From positions 6,267,944 through 6,331,943 of the forward strand of contig NC_061063.1 in assembly GCF_021917145.1 (NCBI RefSeq): DNA of 64,000 nucleotides, read 5' to 3'. The notes beneath the pieces are model-generated. The model saw only the letters and a program-made list of their open reading frames with translations, was not told where the DNA came from and did not search any database. This document shows, piece after piece, positions 46,567 through 58,776 of the stretch. Source of the DNA: Hypomesus transpacificus (taxonomy: Eukaryota > Chordata > Actinopteri > Osmeriformes > Osmeridae). Position 1 is the first letter of the stretch, and every line of letters starts with the position of its first letter. The position numbers were made by a program, and so were the translations under genes.

Positions 46567-49489
46567 ACAACAACGCAGTCATATGTGTAATGATGACAGT
46601 ACATAAAGAAGCTGATCTGACTATCAATGCTGGGCATGGAACTATGCTGTTAACAGTCTTGTCATGCCATTTTTCTCAATCTTCGACTGCTCTCGGCCTT
46701 TGTTTCTCAGTCAATAGGAGAACCTCTTATCTCAAAGATATAAAAACACACACACAGACACAGACAAGGCTGCAAGATCCTCTCTACCTCACACTGCGCT
46801 GCTACCGCGGTTACCATGGAGATTCTCACTATGAGCAGAGCAAACAGCGACCTACTCGGTGACTTCGGCTCTTACGTAGGCACTCAACGATATACACACA
46901 CAAACCATCATACCCTCACTCATGCACATAACATGGACACTATCATTTGCTGCCTTAGGCAGATAGGCCCAGGGCTGCTGACAGTATGTGTACCAAAATG
47001 ATAGGTGTGCTGAGTATAACTAGAGCGAGAGACGAGAGCGAGAGAGAAGTGAGAAATGCAGAGAGAATTGAGGTGAAAATGAGTGCTACAGGATATGTGC
47101 CACTTTGTTTAAGACTAATACTCCTACCTTTACACATGTGCACTCACTCTCTCTCACAAATGGCCTGGTTTCCCTTACTAACTTACTAAATAGATATCTA
47201 CTACAGGAAGTAAATAAGAACTACAGGAGGAAACTGCAGATGAACAATGGACAGCAAAGATTGGCAGTATTGAGAGCATAGGTGGTTATCAGACAGTTAT
47301 CTGCACCAGTCAGACAGAGGCACAATGTCCTCCTCATGTCTTTTCTGTTAACATATCTTGCTAGCTAAGAAATATACTCATGGATAAAGATTAGAACAGA
47401 CATTATGGAAAAATATATACTAAAATGGTTTAAACACACAAAGATGGATATAACTCACATTATCAGAGCACTGTTGCCTTGGTCCCTGTATCCCTCCCTG
47501 CTTGGGTGAAGGGCCACTGTTGAATCATGGGAAACGCAGTCTAAAAAGAGCCCATGTCTATATTTATCTTGTACCATCAGGGATGGTAATAGGCCCTTTT
47601 TCCTGCTGCCCTCACTTTAGGGTGACACCACACACACACCCGCACACACATTCCATGGAAGAGACATAACAGCCATCTGTGAGCCAATTGTACAGTTTGA
47701 CAGTGTGTGTGTGTTGGTGACTGAGTCAAGATTTTGTGACTATGTGCGTGTGCCTCAAAGCTTCGGTATATCAAAAGTCAAAATTGAATTTAAAAATCCT
47801 GTCTGTTCTACACAGACAAAAGTGCAAAACTACCTGTCAGACACCCTGAGTTAATATATCTTTGGTGACACAAGTCACACCTTCTCAGCCAAGAAGGAAA
47901 TTAAGAGGGAAATGTGTGTGACTCTTTTACAAAGGAAGTCTTGGAGGAATTCCCCTGGTCACCTTTTGATGCAACATTGAATATCCAAAGATCCTCAGAG
48001 GTTTCTTCACTGTGCTGAAACTCACATCTATATCCCAGTTGATCACCTACACACACATTTAGGAAAACCTATCGACATGTTTGATTCTTCATACTTTCTA
48101 TGTCCACCACTTACTAAAAGCATCGGCTGAATGAATAAAATGGCCATGTAAAATCAAAGTGTAAATGGTAAGTAATCTACATAGATTCATTGGAATTTGA
48201 GGCTTGTAGGAGAAGGAGGATTTGTGTGTGTAATTAAAGAGCAGATGGCCATGAACAGACTGAGAACTCTGTGGTCTGCACTCTGTCATCGACACATTCT
48301 TTGTTCCTCACTTGTCGTCCAACTCAACTGCTCCACAAACAAATATAGTAATTTGGTATCTCACGCTTACTTTCTCATTCATTCATTCATTTGTTCATTC
48401 ATTCTTTCTATCCCTCCCCCCTCTCTCTTTAACACACACACACACACACACACTAATACTTTGTAATACCCTTAGTGCTGACCTTTCCTGCATGTTGTAT
48501 TCAAGATGTTGTTGTAGCACTGCCTTGAAAACAGACTGCAACTTCAAAATAGTCGACAATGTTGCAGTTGAGGTGTGATGTTGTCACTCTCTTATCAACC
48601 ACATTTCAGCAGTATTGTAGTTGAGAATGTCATTGTTGCACTGTGTCTACTAAAAAGGTAGGCCTAAATGCTGTACTTGATATTGCAGTTTTTAAATGCC
48701 GTTTGGATAAAAAAACGTCTGCAAAATAAATCCAATCTGAGTGTAAATGTATGCCTGGAATGAGAGTTTGAAAGGGGTGGACCTGTGTGTGTGTGCGTGC
48801 TGTGAGCCATCCTGACAGAGACATCACTCTTCCCTGATGCCTCTGTGAGGCTGCTCAGTCTGTCTGTCTGCTCGTCTGGCAGGGATCAGCACTTCTACCT
48901 CTAATCAAGTTGTGTCTCAGCACTTTAAGGCTTCCTCTGGTTCTGACATGTTAGGTTGAAACACACACACTCTCTTCCACACACACACACACACTATTAG
49001 GTGAATTAGGTGTACTAACCGGTGTGCAGGAAGAAGACTTAATTCATTTTACGTAACATGTTGAGTCACTAAGATCCGAGTCTGCATCTGTTCCTGGCTG
49101 ACCTTAGTTAGCCTTAGCCTCCCAACTTTACTGTACTGCTGTTAGGTCATAGCTACAGGAGCAGGTGGCCACACTGTGGTGGTTCTGTAAAATTTCTAGA
49201 CTGGGGTGTGTGGAGATGGAGGAAGAAAGCTAAGCTGTCGGCTACATCCGGAGGTTTGACAGTTTGTTTGTGCTGGGAACGGTTGTTTCATTTACTGCCT
49301 GCTGCAATTATGCAAGTGTCACAAGACAAAGAGTGAAAGAGAAAATGTCAAAGTTAAAGCCAAGACATGGATTGGATATCCATGTACAAATACAAAGTGT
49401 TCACATCCATGAACCTTTTTGGATGTACACCCCCCACACATGGATTACTGTGCTTATCATGTTTGTTTATTCTATGTGAAACTCTGTTG

Positions 49490-49607
49490 TATGTGTCTTA
49501 TTGCTATGCTGTATCTTGGCCAGGTCGCAGTTGTAAATGAGAACTTGTTCTCAACTAGCCTACCTGGCTAAATAAAGGTGAAATAAATAAAAATAAAATA
49601 AAATGGA
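49490..49607 (+). mobile_element. LINE-type 3' tail fragment
   Basis: GTCGCAGTTGTAAATGAGAA, then CTTGTTCTCAACTAGCCTACCTGGCTAAATAAAGG and an AAATA-rich tail. This 3' end is very common in salmonid, pike and other teleost genomes as the end of a LINE family. Only the tail is recognisable; sequence 49260-49480 before it could be older parts of the same insertion. Confidence 0.7.
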
Positions 49608-50046
49608 AGTGCGTAGTTAACCCTCTCCAAAAAGCCTGAGCAAACGGCCCAGGGCTGCTCCAAACACACTAGGACATTCACAAACACACACACACACCCA
49701 CGTTGAGACACGCGCACACACTGACAGATCTTGCAGAGACAGACTGGCGGTTAAGCTAATTGGCAGGGGTACAGTGATACTTGTTTAAGCCTGTGTAAAC
49801 CCTGAGCTGTAGCCTGGGCAGCAGGTCCCCGGGCGTGATGGGTTACTGAACAGAGTCCATGAGAGGCCCATCTCATCAGACAGGATAAAACAGATAAAAC
49901 AGCCCTCTGGCCAGAGACACAGTTACACCTCCATGACTATCTTCTCTTCTTTCTCTCTCCCTCATTGCCTTTCTGTGTCTCAGACACTTTCTCTAGGAGG
50001 GATATCATGTCTTCCCTCTCCCCTTTCTGTTTCTTTCCTGTCTTCA

Positions 50047-50062
50047 GGGGGGGGGGGGGGGG
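50047..50062. repeat. G16 homopolymer
   Basis: Uninterrupted run of about 16 G. Confidence 0.95.
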
Positions 50063-50461
50063 CTACTAAGGCTGCTTCCAAACTTCAAACTTGTCCAGTC
50101 ATGTCGTGATGGACATGTTCCATTTGTACAAACCGATCAGACACAGCACAGCTGGCTCTCCCTGTTCAGTTCTGAGTTTAATTCATGGAGTTTTCGAAGG
50201 ATTTTCAAACAACACTGAAGCCTCCTACACTTTCAGTTGACAAGGGGCTTAAGGACATGCTGAGCCAAAAATGTATTTTTAAGCATTTATTTTGCGATCA
50301 CACGGACAACCACATCTTGCTTTACTCTGGAATCCACCTTTATCAGTCACATCTCCCTTCTATGGAAAATGAGAAACCGGAATAACCGTTTGCTCTTTTG
50401 ATGAACTTTCATACCCAGACAGGGAAACACAAGACAGATCAGAGACAGACACACACGTCCA

Positions 50462-50660
50462 CTACATTACATTTAGTCATTTAGCAAACGCTCTTATCCA
50501 GAGCAACTTAGTCAGTACAGGGACATTCCCCCGAGGCAAGTAGGGTGAAGTGCCTTGCCCGCGGATACAACTTCATTTCGAATGGCCGGGAATCAAACCG
50601 GCAACCTTCTGATTAATAGCCCGATTCCCTTACCATTCAGCCATCTGACCCCCTACATTA
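50462..50660 (-). mobile_element. tRNA-derived SINE, copy 2 (inverted relative to copy 1)
   Basis: The reverse complement reads GGGGTCAGATGGCTGAATGG ... AATCGGGCTATTAATCAGAAGGTTGCC ... GGCAAGGCACTTCACCCTACTTGCC ... CTCTGGATAAGAGCGTTTGCTAAATG, colinear with the copy at 42531-42722. CTACATTA occurs at both ends (50462-50469, 50653-50660) and may be the target duplication, although the tail itself contains similar letters. Confidence 0.9.
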
Positions 50661-51625
50661 GAATAGATTCCTCTCACACATCTGAAAAGAATAACACCCA
50701 CAATCTCATTCATGCAAACTGTCATACACACCCTATTCCCCTGTATACCAAAGATACATGAGAAGGAAAGACAGCAGAAAGAGAGCGGGAAAAGAGGGCA
50801 TCAGGCTGACAGTGAGCTATAATTAGAGGTGTTTAGGAAGAAAACTGCTGAGTTGTTGAATGTTTAATGTTGAGGCTGGAGGCATCACACCATCAGCGAG
50901 CAGCCCCAAGAAACAGCCCTTTGGGCCCTGAACTACCACACACACAGACAAGCGGATGCCAAGATGTCCTATATTAATGTTGCTAGACAGATTGGAAGTC
51001 TAATGGAAAACTCTCAAATACATTTTTAGATAAATATAATAACTGGTCCCATACAGACTTAAATATTGTGAACAAGACCAGCTAAAACTGCTAGCTGGGT
51101 TCAGCTGTCCATGGCGTCACTCCTTCCCTTCCGTGGAATTATATCCTTGCCTCAATAAACACTGCCTGGAAAACTGCCGAATAAGGGAGGGGTGATACCC
51201 AGAAGGTGTGAATGGATGGATAAAATAATCGATGAAGAGACAATGAAGACTAGTGTCCAAAACGCTATTTGAATAGAGTCAAACTGAAATCTTGTTCTAT
51301 CAACCAGGAAAATTGATTAGGGGAATTTGACTTATAGGCTGCATATCCACTGTAAACATGTAGACTATGGACACACACTAAACTATTTTCTATAAACACT
51401 CGTCGTGACCAGGTGTGTTGACAGTAAATGTCATCTTGGTCAAAATGACCTGTTATCAAACTACGGAATATTTGAGTCGGCCTTTCCACCATTATAGCCT
51501 TCGTCTATGGATAAAGATGGAAGGAAATGTTATTATCGAGTTTGTGGACTAGTCGCTAAAGTCCAACACAAACACAATTGGTAGCCTATTTTTAACGGTA
51601 TTCAAAGAACTGTGAGCAGTCTTAC

Positions 51626-51960
51626 CTCTGGGTGGATCAGATATCGTCCCCAGAACCAGCGTCTAAGTAAAAAAAAAAGATCAACTCACGGAGGTACGAT
51701 GCGCAGTGTCCGCTTTTTTTCGCCAAAACTCAATTCAACTCTTCGTCGGTATGACCAAGGCAAGGACTCGAGTCAATAATTTTCGTAATTTTCGCCGAAT
51801 CTGAGATATAGACGGCTAGTGACAATCAGATAGGAAAGGCTCCCAGTGGCTTCGGGAGCTTGGTAATTTAGTGTTCGCAGCTTGCTTCTTCTGAACGCGT
51901 CACGAAGGAAAACCCCGGTCCGTGACGAAAGATGCATATAACACGGAAACCCCACCCCGT
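51626..51960 (-). promoter_or_regulatory. rnf19b: Probable rnf19b noncoding first exon and promoter
   Basis: On the minus strand a stretch with several CpGs, including GTGACG motifs, runs into a strong donor, CCAGAG|GTAAGACTG (last exon base 51626). No family-supported protein frame uses it. rnf19b coding exon 1 needs an upstream donor because an acceptor precedes its ATG at about 44360, and no other minus-strand gene lies in between. An alternative is an unrelated noncoding transcript. Start site about 51.9-51.96 kb is inferred. Confidence 0.5.
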
Positions 51961-52174
51961 GACATCATACCTGGAAGCTCACATCTATCACAACCCATTT
52001 GTGTAAATAAATAAGGGAAATAAACTGCCATGGAACTGGCAGCTAAGGATAGATCACAGATCATTAATATTACCAGTAAAACAGAACAATCCTTTATTGT
52101 ATGTCACGTGGGCTAGCTAAGTGGATTTGGTACATGAAGCACAATAAGAAACTTGACAATTAGTGAGAAAGGTG

Positions 52175-53286
52175 TAGAAAAGCATCTGTTCTGTTTATTA
52201 GAATGGTGAACATGATTAAGTAAATTTGGAGATGGCTTGCGGGATTCCTGGAACAGGGTGTGCTATGACTATGCACACAACAGCACCAATTCACTTTACG
52301 TGCTAAACGTCAACCCCATCCCCCAACCCTCTCATTCTCTCGCCAGGACTGGGCTGGATGGGGAAAGGTTGAGGTTCAAACAGCTGCAAAAGAAAGAAAA
52401 AAAAGAGGAGAATATATGATTTATATCTCATGTGAATTGAAATGATAAAATAGTTGAATGTAATGTTACATTCAACAATTCAAAGCATTGGGCTTTACAT
52501 TCAAGTTTACACAGAAACCTACCACATGGTTTGGCACATTAACAATTACTAACCAATAGAGTCCAAAAGATTTTGAGGGAAGTATTACTCAACGCAGTGT
52601 ACAACTTGGTTAATCTAGGTTTTAACAAGACATGCCGAAAATAGCTTTAGAGAGGTGACTGACAGGTAGGTTAACATCTGAGCAGTTTTACAGTCTACAT
52701 CCAAGATGTCAATGAAATAATAAGAAGAAGAGAGTGCAAAGAAGAAAAGCCCACAGCAGAGTAGTCTGTAATTGGAGGAAAACACAGGCAGCATCTGCTC
52801 AAAAGGAACTTCAGTTTACAGACCAAAGAAAACAATGGAACAATATTAAGGTGCAAAAGATGAGCTCACAATACACTTACGAACTCAGCATTCCTGAGTC
52901 GAGGAATCACAGCATGTTAAATATTTATACAACGTGTCAAAAGTTCTCACTATGACATGTCAATGTGATAAGAACCACAAGCCCAATGAGACCACAGGGA
53001 AAAAGAGCATAATTAATTATAGCAGTAAAAGTAACCAATCTAGTCTTGCTTCTAGCTGTAGCTGCAGACCACAAGTTCCTTTAAAAAATGTTGGGTCTTG
53101 AGGAGCCTGGAGTAGATGGTGCAAGTGACAGAAGAGAAAATGAAGGAAAAGAGAAGGTGGGGAGTTTAGAAGTGAGGAGCATGGACAAGAGGGACTGAAA
53201 GACCCAGACGTAATTGGGAGTTTAGAGGTAGAGAGGAGCTGGGATGAGATACGGAGGAAACAGGGAGTGAGGAAGAGGAGGGGAGT
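52175..53286 (-). other. ak2: ak2 3' untranslated region
   Basis: Noncoding AT-rich sequence after the ak2 stop, with polyadenylation signals AATAAA on the minus strand (TTTATT at 52194-52199 and again at 52093-52098). The cleavage site is inferred. About 200 bases separate this end from the proposed rnf19b start at 51.96 kb. Confidence 0.55.
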
Positions 53287-55520
<2,234 letters not shown>

Positions 55521-55620
55521 TTTCCCAATTTGAAAGTGGGCGTTCGAAACTTCCTACCGTCCTTCCTAGTAGCACTAGGACCTGTCCGCTAACTCGGTTT
55601 GGAAAGAAAAAGTTCCGCCC

Positions 55621-58600
55621 CCCTTTGGGTTTTTAGGATTAAAGTCCAACCCTCTCAAGAAGATGTATCTTTTCATTTGACCATCGCAAGTTCAGTCTAA
55701 AATTCTGCACGCTGATTTGCTCAAACTTGAACGCATGTCTCGACACGAGTACTACTACATCCGGCTTTAGTATACATGCAAGCTCCAAGATTATGGGTGT
55801 TGTCAATTTTTTAAAAAAAAACTAAACATTTTCCATGCTGCCTTGATATTTATATTGAAATTAAAATAAAAAAATACAAATAAATGTATAGATTAAAAAA
55901 AATCCAATCATAATACATAAACAATGCCCCAAATGGCATCAACAAAGTTTAACAAATGTAATGCTTAATTCTGATATAACGGTAGTCCCCTATAATGATG
56001 ACCATACACTCTCATTAACCTGTTCACTCACAGACAACAGACTCCCTGCAACAGTAAATTCCGTGTTTGTATAACATACATGGCGAATTCTGATTCTGAC
56101 AAGACTGTAGGCTAAGGTGGGCATTCAATGTTCATCCAATATCCTTACATGAACTAAGAACAGATCCTAGATCAGTTAAAGGCAGCTGATAGAGCGGACA
56201 ACGACTTTTCATTCGTCTTTCTGTAATGTAATAACTGATAGATTTACCTAGTCAACATAGAAGCTTAGTGAGTGCTGATGCACAGAAGGCGTCTATTGCT
56301 ATGAAGAAAGGCCTGGAAGAATATAACCACTAGATGGCACCAGCACACAATTGCCCTGTCTAATAGAGAGATTAATGCGAAGCAGGTCAGTTTAGGTTGT
56401 TTAGGTTCAGTTAGGTTGTGTTTGTTTTACACATTAAATTTGCCATGCTAGGATTGTGTCCGTTGAAATATTATATGTAGTCATTTTGTAGTATTTTGAC
56501 AGCAAGTCCAGTACAGATTATATCTAGAGACGTAAAGATACATTTGTTACCAACAACCAAAGTCTCAAAACTGAAAAAGAAAACCCAAGCCAAGCTTGAG
56601 CTAACATCTAAGCACACTTCTTACACAGAAGCATGGACCTTGTACTATTTTTTTGTATACAACAGATTCAACAATCAAGAGCAAAGAGTTTCAAGATCTA
56701 AAATCCAAATACTAAAGTCTTCAAGATGAGAAAGATAGGATGGAGTGGAATCTCCCACAACAGTTTCAGCTTTTCAGTTATGCAGATTGACATGCAATTG
56801 GTTACGTTTGATTATTGTTTGCCACCTCTGAATAGTATAATATTACAATGTATTGGATTTAAGAGAAGAAGACATTGGTGTTTAACCTTAATACAAATCT
56901 CTAGATTGACAAAACAGGTACATGAGCTCATATGGGGGATTCTCCTTTTTAGAATATGGGCACTTAATAAATCTAATGCACCTAAGAAATAGCTCCTGGA
57001 GAGCACTGCACAGCAGTGGGCCCTGGTCTACATTCATCATTTTCTGATCATTTTGTGCCTGTATTCTTTCAGGAGTATTGTATAACTGAACATTTTCTTG
57101 TTTGGAAACTGCTTGTTAAACCTGCATGAAAATGTAATACATATAGTAGTGATATATGGGCCTGTCATGGAAATTTGAGAATCAATATAAATAAAAATGT
57201 CTTTGTGAGTTAAAATGTATTTTGTAGACGTATTTATTGAATAATGCTTTCTGCAGAAAGGACCAGACACAAACAGAGACACACAAGGTAGTCTGTCAGC
57301 GTCTGATGAAGAACTCCCTCAAGAACATCATCATACCTTAACAGTATCCTGGATCCACCAAGAGGACTGAGTTGTTCTAACTGAGTAACGCTGAGTAAAA
57401 AAACATCACTAATTTCCTGTTCTACCATGTCATCATTTAAATCGTAACTAAACTTACAGTTTTTTTTCAATTGCTAACATGCATTGGTCACAACTGAAGT
57501 CAATGTCAAAACCAAAAAGGGAAACAGAAGTGCATGAGGACCAAACTGTAAATCATTTTTCATTCCTTCAAAAAATGACCAATGACAAGACCGCATTTCC
57601 CAAATCCATCCTTCTCCTCATCCATACTACACCATCTGCAAAACACAATATATTTAGAGCACATTTTTGCTAACATGCTGTTTACAAACCTGTTAAAAAC
57701 ACATTGAAAACCAAATAATGGCAAATGCTGTGCATTTTGGTTACAAGCAGAAACATCTAAAAAGCGGAATATTTATATAATTATTCCAACACTGCTAATT
57801 ACAATGTACGTTTTTCAGGATAGTTTCAATATGGACAGTTTTTAGTCTAGTATCCAAACAGACAAAACGGGATACATTCAAAATGCAGGAGAGGGATAAC
57901 TAACTCTCACAGTACTGTACTGTATGAGTGATTACGCAACACACGTTTTTTTGGTGATATTATTGCAATTGCTTTATCATTGATCATTTGTTCAACATTT
58001 GTATACAGGACTATATACACATATGTGGAAAAAGTTATGGACACTAACAAATTGCTGAATTCTGATTCATTCTTGTAAAGACTCTCATGAAATACTGATA
58101 CATGAAAAAAAGAAAAAAAGTATACAATTTTTGTAATGCTCCCTGTTGTTAATGTGTTTTAGGTCAGTGTGTTATGTGTGACAATGCATGCTTTCAGCGT
58201 GAGAACTACTGCCAATGTTGCAAACAAGCTTATTTTGAGACATGTGTAAAGGGTTTTGGTGGTTCAAATGAGTTTTAGAGGACGTTTATTACAGGAAATT
58301 ATTTTGTAAACACTTCCCCTTTTTAGTTGTTCAAAACGTGTTGTTACTTTGGACATTCGACCAACCGAGCAAACCATGTCTGAGGTATTGTATGCTGATG
58401 TTAATTTCCAAAAAAAAGAAAAAGCTAAGAGAGAAGATGATGGTAAGCTCCAAACATGGCATTTTATTTGAACACACATGCAACATTACGTGGTCATTGT
58501 AAATTGTTCAAATCAATTGTTGATTCATTCTAGTTTAAATATATCTTTGACATGCCTACACAACATACAAACAGCGATATCTACATTGCATACAGTGAAC

Positions 58601-58776
58601 TGCAAAACCCAACCACAATGTTAAGGCTAGGCTGAAATGATAAGCCTACTTTTATTTACTGTCGGTTCCAATGGATGTTTCTGGTGTCTGGTTAAGATCA
58701 CATCAGACAAATATCACATGATGTCAGAAATCTACCGATTCCTTTAACTAACCAGCATGAAACATGCATAGATAAG
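55621..58776. other. AT-rich intergenic region between ak2 and the lectin gene
   Basis: No coding exon recognised. Contains the left arm of an inverted repeat (56988-57228). A 78-codon minus-strand frame at 57234-57470 (LSPLGGSRILLRYDDVLEG...) may be a transposon relic, but I could not assign it. Confidence 0.45.
56988..57228 (+). repeat. Left arm of a 2-kb-spaced inverted repeat
   Basis: From AGCTCCTGG through GTGGGCCCTGGTCTACATTC, CATTTTCTGATCATTTTGTG, CCTGTATTCTTTCAGGAGTA and GGGCCTGTCATGGAAATTTG to TTAAAATGTATTTTGTAG. It matches the reverse complement of 59101-59298 with moderate divergence and about 40 extra bases in the middle. Both arms carry AATAAA near their end, like transcript 3' ends. 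Confidence 0.85.

Larger units (their letters stand above)
44360..51625. other. Proposed rnf19b 5' intron (7.3 kb), repeat-rich
   Basis: If the 51626 exon is the rnf19b leader, this is its first intron. It holds the LINE fragment at 45260-46554, the LINE tail at 49490-49607, a SINE at 50462-50660, a G16 run at 50047-50062 and CA repeats. A diverged SINE/L2-like tail is visible near 48690-48730 (CGTTTGGATAAAAAAACGTCTGC). No other coding exon was recognised. Confidence 0.5.

Noticed and set aside
51626..51660. Separate 37-base micro-exon bounded by TTTACTTAG and GTAAGA
   Set aside because: The preceding donor-like site would leave an intron of about 26 bases, too short to splice; better read as one leader exon.
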